From JBBROS01 sp963752225 (GTDB taxonomy: Bacteria; Pseudomonadota; Alphaproteobacteria; Acetobacterales; Acetobacteraceae): 64,000 nt of DNA. Both the position numbers and the translations under genes were made by a program. The stretch spans positions 1,736,001 to 1,800,000 of the forward strand of contig CAVVXS010000007.1 in NCBI GenBank assembly GCA_963752225.1, read 5' to 3'. The notes beneath the pieces were generated by a model. It was not told the DNA's origin. It worked only from the letters and a program-made list of their open reading frames with translations, and ran no database searches. Shown piece by piece: positions 29,136 to 39,788 of this stretch; the stretch's first letter is position 1, and each line of letters begins with the position of its first letter.

Positions 29136-31060
29136 CGGAATACCAGGAAGATGCTGACGAGCAGCACGAGGCCGATCAGCATGGTGAAGGCGTAGACGGC
29201 GATGGAGCCGGTCTGGATGCGGACGGCTTGCTTGCTGCCGTCCACGGTGAGGGCGGCGATGCCGTTCGGCACGCCATCGATCAGGGTCGCGTCGCCGACC
29301 TGCCACAGGGTGCGCGCGAGCCAGTTGGCCGGGCGGACGAAGATCCGGTCATAGAGCTCGTCGAAATACCACTTGTTGAGCACGAACTCGTAGACCCGGG
29401 GCATTGCGGCGGCGAGCCGCGCGGGGAGCGCCGGGACGGCCACGTACATCAGGTAGGCGAGCGCGATGCCGAGCACGCCCATGATGGTCGGCAGCAAGCT
29501 GACGAGCGTCGGCACGTGGTGCATGGCCTCCATGACCTCGTTTTCGGGCCCGTTGACGATCGCCTCGCCCCAGAACTCGTGCCAGGCGTGGCCGATGAAG
29601 TCGGCCTCGAAGGCGAAGCCGGTCAGCGCGGCGCCGCAGGCCAGCAGGATGAGCGGCAGGAGCATGACGGCCGGGCTCTCGTGCACGTGCGCCATGGCGT
29701 GGGCGTCGGCGCGCGGCTTGCCGTGAAAGGCCAGGATGATCAGCCGCCAGGAATAGAACGCGGTCAGGAAGGCGGCGATGGTGCCGCACCAGAACCCATA
29801 CTGGCCGAGACCGGAATGGCGCGCCCAGGCGGCCTCGAGGATCGCGTCCTTCGAGTAATAGCCGGCGAAGAAGGGGATGCCGGCCAGGGCCAGGCTGCCG
29901 ATCCACATCACGACGTAAGTGACAGGGATTTTGCGCCAGATGCCGCCCATGCGGCGGATGTCCTGCTCGTCGGACATGGCGTGGATGACCGACCCGGCGC
30001 CCAGGAACAGCAGCGCCTTGAAGAAGGCGTGGGTGAAGAGGTGGAAGATGGACGTCTGGTAGGCGCCGACGCCGGCGGCGATGAACATGTAGCCGAGCTG
30101 CGAGCAGGTCGAGTAGGCGATGATGCGCTTGATGTCGTTCTGCACGCAGCCGATGGTCGCCGCGAACAGGCAGGTGGTGGCGCCGATGAAGGTCACAAAT
30201 CCCAGGGCGTGGGGCGCGTATTCCATGATCGGCGACATGCGCGCCATCAGGAAGACGCCGGCCGTGACCATGGTCGCCGCATGGATCAGGGCGGACACCG
30301 GTGTCGGCCCCTCCATCGCGTCCGGCAGCCAGGTGTGCAGGCCGATCTGCGCCGACTTGCCCATGGCGCCCAGGAACAGCAGCACGCCGATGACCTCGTA
30401 GGCGCGGAAGTTGGCGCCGAACAGGTGGTAGAGGTCGTTCTCGTGCTGCGGGATGGCGGCGAAGATGTCCTGGAAGCCGACCGAGCCGAACAGGAAAAAC
30501 ACGCAGCCGATGCCGATGGCGAAGAACAGGTCGCCAACGCGGTTGACGACGAAGGCCTTGATTGCCGCGCGGCAGGCGCTGGGGCGGTCGTACCAGTAGC
30601 CGATCAGCAGGTAGCTGGCGAGGCCGACGCCTTCCCAGCCGAAGAACAGCTGCACCAGGCTGTCGGCGGTCACCAGCATCAGCATGGCGAAGGTGAACAG
30701 GCTGAGATAGCTGAAGAAGCGCGGGATGGTCGCGTCGTGGCTCATGTAGCCGACGCTGTAGATGTGGATCAGGGTGGCGATGAAGGTCACCATCGCCACC
30801 ATCATGGCGCTCAGCGTGTCGTAGCGGAGCGACCACTCGACGTCGAAGCCGTCCACCGACATCCAGGTGCCCAGCGAGAGCACGCCGGGTTCGGCGCTGT
30901 GGTCGAGAAACGGGATGAAGCTCGCTACGCCGCAGCAAGCGGCGATGACCATGCAGAGGATGGTCACGGCCTCGCTGGCGCGGTCACCGATCTGGCGACC
31001 GAGCAGCCCGGCGACGAGGGAGCCCAGCAAGGGCGCGAATACGGCGACGGCATACAGCAT
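29132..31060 (-). CDS. nuoL: NADH-quinone oxidoreductase subunit L
   Basis: NuoL is the distal proton-pumping subunit with the long lateral helix. The 642-residue protein shows GWEGVGLASYLLIGYWYDRPSA, SAQIGLHTWLPDAMEGPTPVSALIHAATMVTAG, and a long C-terminal amphipathic stretch with the EFVLNKWYFDELYD block that leads into the lateral helix and a final membrane anchor. I chose ATG at 31060. A TTG at 31069 is in frame but the AAGG is one base from it, so too close. Confidence 0.97.
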   Translation of the reverse strand: MLYAVAVFAPLLGSLVAGLLGRQIGDRASEAVTILCMVIAACCGVASFIPFLDHSAEPGVLSLGTWMSVDGFDVEWSLRYDTLSAMMVAMVTFIATLIHIYSVGYMSHDATIPRFFSYLSLFTFAMLMLVTADSLVQLFFGWEGVGLASYLLIGYWYDRPSACRAAIKAFVVNRVGDLFFAIGIGCVFFLFGSVGFQDIFAAIPQHENDLYHLFGANFRAYEVIGVLLFLGAMGKSAQIGLHTWLPDAMEGPTPVSALIHAATMVTAGVFLMARMSPIMEYAPHALGFVTFIGATTCLFAATIGCVQNDIKRIIAYSTCSQLGYMFIAAGVGAYQTSIFHLFTHAFFKALLFLGAGSVIHAMSDEQDIRRMGGIWRKIPVTYVVMWIGSLALAGIPFFAGYYSKDAILEAAWARHSGLGQYGFWCGTIAAFLTAFYSWRLIILAFHGKPRADAHAMAHVHESPAVMLLPLILLACGAALTGFAFEADFIGHAWHEFWGEAIVNGPENEVMEAMHHVPTLVSLLPTIMGVLGIALAYLMYVAVPALPARLAAAMPRVYEFVLNKWYFDELYDRIFVRPANWLARTLWQVGDATLIDGVPNGIAALTVDGSKQAVRIQTGSIAVYAFTMLIGLVLLVSIFLVFR

Positions 31061-31092
31061 GGCTGTCAAACCTTAACGAGTTGCATGCCGGG

Positions 31093-31398
31093 TCAACCCT
31101 TCATCAGATTGACGTCCTCGACCTCGATCGAGCCGCGGTTGCGGAAGTAGACGACGACGATCGCCAAACCGATGGCGGCCTCGGCGGCGGCCACCGTCAG
31201 CACGAACAAAGCGAAGACCTGGCCGGCGAGATCGCCCAAGGCGGCGCTGAAGCCGACCAGGTTGAGGTTGACCGCGAGCAGGATGAGCTCGATCGACATC
31301 ATGATGATGATGACGTTCTTGCGGTTGAGGAAAATGCCGAACACGCCGAGCACGAACAGCACCGCGCCCACGGCGAGGTAATGGCCGACGCCGATCAT
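31093..31398 (-). CDS. nuoK: NADH-quinone oxidoreductase subunit K
   Basis: NuoK is a three-helix membrane subunit. The 101-residue protein has normal length and carries the two proton-path glutamates in MMSIELILLAVN (residue 37) and AAAEAAIGLAIVV (about residue 72). It starts 24 bases after the stop of nuoJ and ends 32 bases before the nuoL start. The spacer upstream holds a direct repeat, ATGAGAGAACA twice, each copy with an ATG that does not lead to a useful frame. Confidence 0.97.
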   Translation of the reverse strand: MIGVGHYLAVGAVLFVLGVFGIFLNRKNVIIIMMSIELILLAVNLNLVGFSAALGDLAGQVFALFVLTVAAAEAAIGLAIVVVYFRNRGSIEVEDVNLMKG

Positions 31399-31422
31399 CC
31401 GTGTTCTCTCATCAATGTTCTC

Positions 31423-32131
31423 TCATCCGTGCTCTCCGGGGCCCGGCTTGCCGACGCCGTGCTCGTGGGGTTCGTCGGCGGCCACGAGCGCGGGCTCCGG
31501 CAGCGGACGCAGGGTGGCCGCGAGATTGATGCCCTCGCCTCGCCCGGGCTGCGTCATGGTGAGCGTATCGGCCGTGGCGCGGGCGTTCTGCCGCGGGATG
31601 CTTTGCCGGCGGGAGCGAGGCCGTTCGCGGTGGGTGAGCACGATGGCGCCAATCATCGCCACCATCAGGATCAGCCCGGCCGTCTGGAACAGGAAGACGT
31701 AGTCGGTATAGATCAGCCGCCCCAAGGCACGCGTGTTGTCGAGACCCTCCGGCATTGTGCTGAGGTGGATGACGGACGCGTCCGGCGCGAACTGCCAGCC
31801 GCCCAGCACCAGTGCCAACTCGGCGAACAGCACGACGCCGACGACCGCGCCCACCGGGGCATAGCGCTGGAAGCCTTCGCGGAGCTGGGCGAAGTTCACG
31901 TCCAGCATCATGACGACGAACAGGAACAGTACCCGCGACGGCGCCGACGTAGACGATGACCAGGATCATCGCCAGGAACTCGGCGCCGGCGATCAGGAAC
32001 AACGCAGCGGCGTTGAAGAAGGCGAGGATCAGGCACAGGACGCTGTGCACGGGGTTGCGGCAGGTCACGACCGCCGCCGCCGCCCCGATCAGGATCGCGG
32101 CGAACAGGTAGAAAAAAACCGTGGTGAGCAT
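31423..32131 (-). pseudogene. nuoJ: NADH-quinone oxidoreductase subunit J, one-base frameshift
   Basis: NuoJ is a five-helix membrane subunit of complex I. The N-terminal part (MLTTVFFYLFAAILIG... to VIVYVGAVA, residues 1-66) is in the frame starting with ATG at 32131, with GAGGA upstream. The rest (VLFLFVVMMLDVNFAQLREGF to the TGA at 31423) is in another frame. The break is at a GGG run on the minus strand (plus-strand CCC 31932-31934). Removing one G restores VGAVAVLFLFVVMMLDV, the expected NuoJ sequence, and a 235-residue protein. Unrepaired, the first frame runs on with an Arg/Pro-rich tail to 31412. All neighbouring nuo genes are intact, so a sequencing error is the simplest explanation; true mutation or recoding is not excluded. 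The last 50 residues are a hydrophilic extension beyond usual NuoJ. Confidence 0.9.
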
Positions 32132-32138
32132 CTGTTCC

Positions 32139-32627
32139 TCAGCGGTAGGGGGCGTCGAGTTCCAGGCGCTTCGACAGCTCGGCCTCCCAGCGGTCGCCGT
32201 TGGCGAGCAGCTTGGACTTGTTATACAGCAACTCCGCACGGGTCTCGGTGGCGAATTCGAGATTCGGCCCCTCGACGATGGCGTCCACCGGGCAGCTCTC
32301 CTCGCACAGGCCGCAATAGATGCATTTGGTCATGTCGATGTCGTAGCGCGTGGTGCGCCGCGAGCCGTCGTCGCGCGGTTCCGCCTCGATCGTGATGGCG
32401 AGCGCCGGGCACACCGCCTCGCACAGCTTGCAGGCGATGCAGCGCTCCTCCCCGTTCGGGTAGCGGCGAAGCGCGTGCTCGCCCTTGAAGCGCGGGCTGA
32501 GCGGGTTCTTCTCGTAGGGGTAGTTGATCGTCGCCTTGGGCCGGAAGAAATACTTCAAAGTCAGCCACAAGCCGCCGACAAGCTCGCTCAGCAGGAAACT
32601 GCGGGCGGTGCGGTCGAGGAACGCCAT
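32139..32627 (-). CDS. nuoI: NADH-quinone oxidoreductase subunit I
   Basis: NuoI carries the two [4Fe-4S] clusters N6a and N6b that pass electrons towards NuoB and quinone. The 162-residue protein has the paired ferredoxin motifs CIACKLCEAVCP and CIYCGLCEESCP with a spacer typical of the family, and the N-terminal amphipathic region that docks on the membrane arm (FLLSELVGGLWLTLKYFF). It starts six bases after the nuoH stop and ends seven bases before the nuoJ start. Confidence 0.98.
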   Translation of the reverse strand: MAFLDRTARSFLLSELVGGLWLTLKYFFRPKATINYPYEKNPLSPRFKGEHALRRYPNGEERCIACKLCEAVCPALAITIEAEPRDDGSRRTTRYDIDMTKCIYCGLCEESCPVDAIVEGPNLEFATETRAELLYNKSKLLANGDRWEAELSKRLELDAPYR

Positions 32628-32633
32628 TTGAAC

Positions 32634-33656
32634 TTAAACTCCCTGCTGGCCGGGTAGCCAGCCGAATGCGAGCAGCACGCCCGCCGTCAGGACGAGCCAG
32701 GCCAGCGACAGCGGCAAAAAGACCTTCCAGCCGAGGCGCATGAGCTGGTCGTAGCGGTAACGCGGGAACGTCGCCCGCACCCAGATGAACATGAACAGCA
32801 CAAGGCAGATCTTGGCGATAAACCAGATGGGGCCGGGCACCCAGGTGAACGGCGCGAACGGGATCGGGCTCAGCCAGCCGCCGAGGAAGAGGATCGTCGT
32901 CAGCGCCGACATCAGGATCATGTTCGCGTATTCGCCGAGGAAGAACAGGCCGAACGTCATCGCCCCGTATTCCACGTGGAAGCCGCCGACGATCTCGCTT
33001 TCGCCTTCCGGGAGGTCGAACGGCGCCCGGTTGGTTTCGGCCAGGATGCTGACGAAGAAGACGATGAACATCGGGAACAGCGGGATGAAGAACCACACCC
33101 GCTGCTGCGCGAGCACGATGTCGGTCAGGTTCAGCGAGCCGGCGCAGAGCAGCACGGTGACGATCACGAAGCCCATGCTGACTTCATACGAGACCATCTG
33201 CGCCGCCGAGCGGAGCGCGCCGAGGAAGGCGTATTTCGAGTTGCTGGCCCAGCCGGCGATGACGATGCCGTACACGCCCATCGAGCTGACCGCGAACAAG
33301 TAAAGGATGCCGACGTTGATGTCGGCGATCGCCCAGCCCTCGTTCACCGGGATCACCGCCCAGGCAATCATCGCCAAGGTCATCGTCAGCAAGGGGGCGA
33401 TCAGGAACAGGAGGCGGTTCGCGCCGGTGGGCACGATCGTCTCCTTCATCAGCATCTTCAATGCGTCGGCGAAGGGCTGCATCAAACCGAACGGGCCGAC
33501 CACGTTGGGGCCGCGGCGCATCTGCATCGCCGCCAGCACCTTGCGCTCAGCCAGCGTCAGGTAGGCGACGCTGACGAGCACCGGCACCAGCATCGCCAGC
33601 GTTTTGGCCAGCGTCAGCAGCAGGATGCCGAACGGGGTTTCGAGGAAGGCGTCCAC
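32634..33656 (-). CDS. nuoH: NADH-quinone oxidoreductase subunit H
   Basis: NuoH links the hydrophilic and membrane arms and forms part of the quinone chamber. The 340-residue protein has about eight membrane segments and the conserved blocks AERKVLAAMQMRRGPNVVGP and AETNRAPFDLPEGESEIVGG, with the acidic loop facing the quinone site. The start is GTG at 33656, three bases after the nuoG stop. Confidence 0.97.
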   Translation of the reverse strand: MDAFLETPFGILLLTLAKTLAMLVPVLVSVAYLTLAERKVLAAMQMRRGPNVVGPFGLMQPFADALKMLMKETIVPTGANRLLFLIAPLLTMTLAMIAWAVIPVNEGWAIADINVGILYLFAVSSMGVYGIVIAGWASNSKYAFLGALRSAAQMVSYEVSMGFVIVTVLLCAGSLNLTDIVLAQQRVWFFIPLFPMFIVFFVSILAETNRAPFDLPEGESEIVGGFHVEYGAMTFGLFFLGEYANMILMSALTTILFLGGWLSPIPFAPFTWVPGPIWFIAKICLVLFMFIWVRATFPRYRYDQLMRLGWKVFLPLSLAWLVLTAGVLLAFGWLPGQQGV

Positions 33657-33659
33657 TGG

Positions 33660-35702
33660 CTACTCCGCAGCTTGCAGCGCGGGCGGGTTGTACGTCCGGC
33701 TGCATTCTGCCATCGTGGCGCTCGCGCGGGCGATGACGTTCGTCTGGTAGTAGTCCTGGATGGGATAGGCAAATGCCGACCCGGCGAGTTCGCCGCCGGC
33801 CGCCGGTCCGGATGGGTCGGCGCAGCCGTGCAGCGGCTGGAACGGACGTCCGAACACCGGGTTGGCTGCGCCGAGCCGGGTGCGCAGGTCGGCCAGCGTG
33901 TCGTACGGCAGCGGACGGCCGAGCACGGCGCTGAAGGCGCGCAGGATGGCCCAATCCTCCCTCGCCTCGCCCGGCGGCTGCGACGCGGCAAAGCCCCGCT
34001 GCACCCGGCCTTCGATGTTGACGTAAGTGCCGGGCTTCTCGGTGTAGGCTGCGCCGGGGAGGATGACGTCGGCGCGGGCAGCGCCGCGGTCGCCGTGGTG
34101 GCCCTGGTAGACGACGAAGGTGGTGGGGCCGATCGCCGCGGTGTCGAACTCGTCGGCGGCCAGCAGCCAGAGCAGGTCCACGCCGCCGCCCAGCATCGCC
34201 GGCAGCGCCTTGCCGCCCGGCCCCGGCACGAAGCCGAGGTCGAGCGCGCCCACCCGCGCCGCCGCCGTGTGCAGCACGTTGAAGCCGTGCCACACGGCGC
34301 CGAGCCCACCCGCATCCCGCGCCACCGCCCAAGCCGCGGCCAGCACCGCGGCGCCGTCGGGCCGGGTCAGCGCGCCCTGGCCGACGATCACCATCGGCCG
34401 CTCGGCGCGGCGGAAGGCGTCGGCGAACTCGCCCTCGAACTTTGCAAGGATGCCAGGGCCGTCGCCGAGGTTGCTGTGCGCGTAGGTGAGGTCGACCTCG
34501 GGGCCGATTACGCCGACCGGGCAGCCGCCCAGCGCCCACCGCTTGCGGATGCGCGCGTTCAGCACCGGCGCCTCGCGCCGCGGGTTGCAGCCGACCAGCA
34601 GGATGGCGTCGGCGTCATCGATGCCGGCGACGGTCGAGTTGAAGGTGTAGAATTCCCGGTTGGACGCGTCGAGTGCCGCGCCATCCTGCCGGCAGTCGAG
34701 GTTGTGCGAGCCGAGCGACGTCATCAGGTCCTTCAGCGCCAGCATGCTTTCGGCGTCGCAGAGATCCCCGGCGACGGCGCCGATCCGGTCCCCGGCCAGG
34801 CCGTTCAGCTTGGCGGCGATCGCACCGAACGCTTCCGGCCACGTCGCCGGGCGCAGGCGGCCGTTCTCGCGCAGCCACGGCTTGTCGAGCCGGCGGCGCT
34901 TTAGGCCGTCATGGCTGAACCGCCCCTTGTCGGCCATCCATTCCTCGTTCACCGCATCGTTGATGCGCGGCAGGATCCGCAGCACCTCCGACCCGCGGCT
35001 GTCGACGCGGATGCTGGTTCCGAGCGCGTCGTGCACGTCGACGCTATCGGTCTTGCGCAGCTCCCACGGGCGAGCGGTGAAGCTGTATGGCTTGTTCAGC
35101 AGCGCGCCGACCGGGCAGATGTCGATCAGGTTGCCGGACAATTCGCTGGTCAGCGCCTTCTCGATGTAGGTGCCGACCTCCATGCTCTCGCCGCGGCTGG
35201 TCGCGCCCATCTCCGGCACGCCGGCCACCTCGCTCGAGAAGCGGATGCAGCGGGTGCAGTGAATGCACCGTGTCATGAAGGTTTTGACGAGCGGCCCGAG
35301 GTACTTGTCCTTCACCGCACGCTTGTTCTCGGCGTAGCGGGAGTGGTCCATGCCGTAGGAATAGGCCTGATCCTGCAGGTCGCACTCGCCACCCTGGTCG
35401 CAGATCGGGCAGTCCAAGGGGTGGTTGATCAGCAGGAATTCCATCACGCCGCGGCGGGCGTTCCGCACCATCGTCGTGTCGGTCTTGACCACCATCCCGT
35501 CCGCGACCGGGTAGGCGCAGGACGCGACCGGCTTCGGCGCCTTCTCGATCTCGACCAGGCACATCCGGCAATTGCCGGCGACGCTCAGCCGTTCGTGGTA
35601 GCAGAAGCGCGGGATCTCGACCCCGACCGCCTCGCAGGCTTGCAGCACGGAAGCGCCGTTCGGCACCTCGACATCGATCCCGTCAACCTTCAGCTTGGCC
35701 AT
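33660..35702 (-). CDS. nuoG: NADH-quinone oxidoreductase subunit G
   Basis: NuoG is the large Fe-S subunit of the NADH arm. The 680-residue protein binds a [2Fe-2S] cluster through Cys34, 45, 48 and 62. One [4Fe-4S] cluster is bound by the His-Cys3 motif at His94, Cys98, 101 and 107, and another by Cys146, 149, 152 and 196. A molybdopterin-oxidoreductase-like domain, with no cofactor role expected, fills residues 220 to the end. The extra N7 cluster motif of E. coli NuoG is not evident. A 105-base spacer separates it from nuoF, the longest gap inside the operon. Confidence 0.97.
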   Translation of the reverse strand: MAKLKVDGIDVEVPNGASVLQACEAVGVEIPRFCYHERLSVAGNCRMCLVEIEKAPKPVASCAYPVADGMVVKTDTTMVRNARRGVMEFLLINHPLDCPICDQGGECDLQDQAYSYGMDHSRYAENKRAVKDKYLGPLVKTFMTRCIHCTRCIRFSSEVAGVPEMGATSRGESMEVGTYIEKALTSELSGNLIDICPVGALLNKPYSFTARPWELRKTDSVDVHDALGTSIRVDSRGSEVLRILPRINDAVNEEWMADKGRFSHDGLKRRRLDKPWLRENGRLRPATWPEAFGAIAAKLNGLAGDRIGAVAGDLCDAESMLALKDLMTSLGSHNLDCRQDGAALDASNREFYTFNSTVAGIDDADAILLVGCNPRREAPVLNARIRKRWALGGCPVGVIGPEVDLTYAHSNLGDGPGILAKFEGEFADAFRRAERPMVIVGQGALTRPDGAAVLAAAWAVARDAGGLGAVWHGFNVLHTAAARVGALDLGFVPGPGGKALPAMLGGGVDLLWLLAADEFDTAAIGPTTFVVYQGHHGDRGAARADVILPGAAYTEKPGTYVNIEGRVQRGFAASQPPGEAREDWAILRAFSAVLGRPLPYDTLADLRTRLGAANPVFGRPFQPLHGCADPSGPAAGGELAGSAFAYPIQDYYQTNVIARASATMAECSRTYNPPALQAAE

Positions 35703-35807
35703 GTTACGCTCTTTCCAAAGGCCGCAAAGGCCGGGCCGGGCGCATCACCGCCCGCCATCCCGACCCATTGGCACCGTCCAATTCTCAACGCGGCAGGCCG
35801 CCGCGCC

Positions 35808-37118
<1,311 letters not shown>

Positions 37119-37122
37119 AAGC

Positions 37123-37881
37123 TCACTCCACCGTTGTCAGTGTGGTCGGGCCCCCCTCGGGCGCCGACGTCATTCGTCCAGTCGTCGACCCGATCTTCGG
37201 CCGCTCGCCCCGGCGCAACGCCTGCAGCAGCGCGCGGGTGCGGTCGTAGTCCAGGTCCTCGTAGTAGTCGTTGTCCACCTGGAGCACCGGTGCGTTCACG
37301 CAGGCGCCGAGGCATTCTACCTCGGTCATGGTGAACATCCCGTCCGCGCTGGTCGCTCGCCAGCCCTTGATGCCGGTCTCGTCGCGGCAGGCCCGGGTGA
37401 CCTCGTCGGAGCCCCGCAGCCAGCATGGCGTCGTGCCGCAAACCTGGAGGTGGAAGCGCCCGATCGGGGTGGTGTTGAACATCAGGTAGAAGGTTGCGAC
37501 CTCGTACACCCGGATGGGCGGCATCCCAAGCCGATGCGCCACCACGTCCATCGCCACTCGCGGCACCCAGGCGCTGCCGCTGTGGCGGCCCATCTGCGAT
37601 TGCACGATGTAGAGCAGCGGCAAGACTGCGCTCGCCGCCCGGCTCGGTGGGTAGCGCTTCAACACGACCTCGATTTCACGCTCGCTGGCCTCGTCGAACG
37701 TGAATGCGCTCGGCTCCGTCGCGTGCCGCTCCGCCGGGGCATTCTGCGCGCTGCCCATCGGCTCCGAACTGCCATTCGCCACCGCGGAGCCGGCCACCGT
37801 GGCCGCCGTCACCTCGGGCGCATGCTCCCGGTCCGAGCCGCTGCCGGACCGCCCTCCGTCCTGGCCGGGCGGAACATGCAT
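37123..37881 (-). CDS. nuoE: NADH-quinone oxidoreductase subunit E
   Basis: NuoE carries the [2Fe-2S] cluster N1a beside NuoF. The core (from about residue 60) has the ligand cysteines in VCGTTPCWLRG and VECLGACVNAP. ATG at 37881 gives 252 residues, with about 60 Gly/Ser/Ala/Pro-rich residues before the conserved FTFDEASEREIEVVLKRYP and a hydrophilic C-terminal tail. A start at the internal MGSAQNAP methionine would give a more standard length. It lies 14 bases after the nuoD stop. The open frame further upstream is inside nuoD and not real. Confidence 0.94.
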   Translation of the reverse strand: MHVPPGQDGGRSGSGSDREHAPEVTAATVAGSAVANGSSEPMGSAQNAPAERHATEPSAFTFDEASEREIEVVLKRYPPSRAASAVLPLLYIVQSQMGRHSGSAWVPRVAMDVVAHRLGMPPIRVYEVATFYLMFNTTPIGRFHLQVCGTTPCWLRGSDEVTRACRDETGIKGWRATSADGMFTMTEVECLGACVNAPVLQVDNDYYEDLDYDRTRALLQALRRGERPKIGSTTGRMTSAPEGGPTTLTTVE

Positions 37882-37895
37882 GGGATCATGGTCGC

Positions 37896-39143
37896 TCAAC
37901 GATCGATCTCGCCGAACACGATGTCCAACGAGCCGATGATCGCGACCGCGTCGGCCAGCATATGCCGCCGGCTCATGTGTTCCAGCGCTTGCAGGAACGC
38001 GAAGCCGGTGGGCCGGATCTTGCAGCGATACGGACGATTGGTCCCATCCGCGATCAGGTAAATGCCGAACTCGCCCTTCGGGCTTTCGGTCGCCGTGTAG
38101 GTTGCGCCGGCCGGGACGTGATAGCCCTCGGTATAGAGCTTGAAGTGATGGATCAGCGCTTCCATCGATTTCTTCATCTCGCTCCGGCGCGGGGGCGTGA
38201 ACTTGCGGTCCTGGATCTTGACGTCGCCGGGCTTCATCTTGGCCAGGCACTGGCGGATGATCGACGTGCTTTCCCGCATCTCCGCCATCCGGACGAGGTA
38301 GCGATCGTAGCAGTCGCCGTTGCGGCCGACCGGGACGTTGAACTCGACTTGGTCATACATGTCGTAGGGCTGCGAACGGCGCAGGTCCCAGGCCATGCCG
38401 GACGCACGCAGGCACGGGCCGGAGAAACCCCAGGCAAGCGCGTCCTCGGGCGTCATGATGCCGATGTCGACCGTGCGCTGCTTCCAGATGCGGTTACCCG
38501 TGAGCAGCTCCTCGAGCTCGTCGACGAACTTGGGGAAGGTCTCGGCCCATTCGGCGATGCGCGCCTCGAGCCCGGCCGGCAGGTCGCGGACGACGCCGCC
38601 AGCGCGGTAGTAGTTGGAATGGAGCCGGGCGCCCGAGGCGGCGTCATAGAACTCCATCAGCTTCTCGCGCTCCTCAAAGCCCCACAGGCTCGGAGTGATG
38701 GCGCCGACGTCAAGCGCGTAGGTGGTGATGTTGAGGAGATGGTTCAGGATCCGGGTGATCTCGGAGAACATGGTCCGGATCCATTTGCCCCGCTCGGGCG
38801 CCTCGATGCCGAGCAGCTTCTCCTGCGCCAGCACGTAGGTGTGCTCCATGCACATCGGGCTGACGTAATCGAGCCGGTCGAAATAGGGCAGCGCTTGCAG
38901 GTAGGTCTTGTACTCGATCAGCTTCTCGGTGCCGCGGTGCAGCAGGCCGATATGCGGGTCGGCGCGCTCGACCACCTCGCCGTCCATCTCGAGGATCAGG
39001 CGCAGGACGCCGTGGGCGGCCGGGTGCTGCGGACCGAAGTTGATCGTGTGGTTGTCGACCTCGATCACCTTGCGCGTGTTCTGCTTGTCCTCGCCGGGCG
39101 TCGCGGCGTGGGTGCCGGTCTTGATGTCGAGTGTGCTGTCCAT
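37896..39143 (-). CDS. nuoD: NADH-quinone oxidoreductase subunit D
   Basis: NuoD forms the quinone-binding pocket with NuoB. The 415-residue protein shows NFGPQHPAAHGVLRL (the quinone-site histidine loop), HIGLLHRGTEKLIEYK, DRLDYVSPMCMEH and the C-terminal DIVFGEIDR, all hallmarks of the family. The ATG at 39143 overlaps the nuoC stop by one base (TGATG); GTG at 39146 is an equally coupled alternative. NuoC and NuoD are separate genes here, not fused as in E. coli. Confidence 0.97.
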   Translation of the reverse strand: MDSTLDIKTGTHAATPGEDKQNTRKVIEVDNHTINFGPQHPAAHGVLRLILEMDGEVVERADPHIGLLHRGTEKLIEYKTYLQALPYFDRLDYVSPMCMEHTYVLAQEKLLGIEAPERGKWIRTMFSEITRILNHLLNITTYALDVGAITPSLWGFEEREKLMEFYDAASGARLHSNYYRAGGVVRDLPAGLEARIAEWAETFPKFVDELEELLTGNRIWKQRTVDIGIMTPEDALAWGFSGPCLRASGMAWDLRRSQPYDMYDQVEFNVPVGRNGDCYDRYLVRMAEMRESTSIIRQCLAKMKPGDVKIQDRKFTPPRRSEMKKSMEALIHHFKLYTEGYHVPAGATYTATESPKGEFGIYLIADGTNRPYRCKIRPTGFAFLQALEHMSRRHMLADAVAIIGSLDIVFGEIDR

Positions 39144-39787
39144 CACGGCGTGTCCTTAGCCGGCGTTGCGGCCGGCACCTGGGCCGGCATCGACGCGGCC
39201 TGGCGGCTGGTGTGGGTCTTCTCGTCGCCGGGCAAGGTGACCATGCCTTCCCAAGGCGAGACGAAGTCGAAGCTGCGGAAGTCCTGGGTCAAGCTGACGG
39301 GTTCGTTCACGACCTGCTTGCGCTCGTCGTCCCAGCGGACCTCGACGTAGCCGGTCAGCGGGAAGTCCTTGCGGAAGGGATGCCCGTCGAAGCCGTAATC
39401 GGTCAGGATGCGGCGCAGGTCCGGCTGCCCGTCGAAGGCGATGCCGAACAGGTCCCAGGCTTCGCGCTCGAACCAGGTGGCGACCGGCCACAAGGTCCAG
39501 CAGCTCGGCACCGGCATCGTCTCGTCGGTGCGCACGATCACGCGCACGCGGTGGTTCTTGGACACGCTCAGCAGGTTGTAGACGACGTCGAACCGCTCCG
39601 GCCGCTCCGGAAAGTCGACGCCGCACAAATCCATCATCTGCTCGCAAGCGAACACCGGCGAGGCGTGCAAGGCGCTCAGCAGCTCGAGCACGCGCGGCCG
39701 GTCGCCGTGGATGACCAGCTCACCGAGCGCGACCTGGGCGCCGAGTGCGCCGGGCAGCGCCAGGGCGTCCTGCACGAGGCCGTTCAT
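39143..39787 (-). CDS. nuoC: NADH-quinone oxidoreductase subunit C
   Basis: NuoC is the 30-kDa-type structural subunit that packs on NuoD. The 214-residue protein contains the family signature ERE(A)WDLFGIAFDGQPDLRRILTDYGFDGHPFRKDFP and ends in a Pro/Ala/Thr-rich tail after the conserved FRSFDFVSPWEG. The start ATG at 39787 is one base after the nuoB stop. Upstream read-through in this frame lies inside nuoB and is rejected. Confidence 0.97.
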   Translation of the reverse strand: MNGLVQDALALPGALGAQVALGELVIHGDRPRVLELLSALHASPVFACEQMMDLCGVDFPERPERFDVVYNLLSVSKNHRVRVIVRTDETMPVPSCWTLWPVATWFEREAWDLFGIAFDGQPDLRRILTDYGFDGHPFRKDFPLTGYVEVRWDDERKQVVNEPVSLTQDFRSFDFVSPWEGMVTLPGDEKTHTSRQAASMPAQVPAATPAKDTP

Positions 39788-39788
39788 G

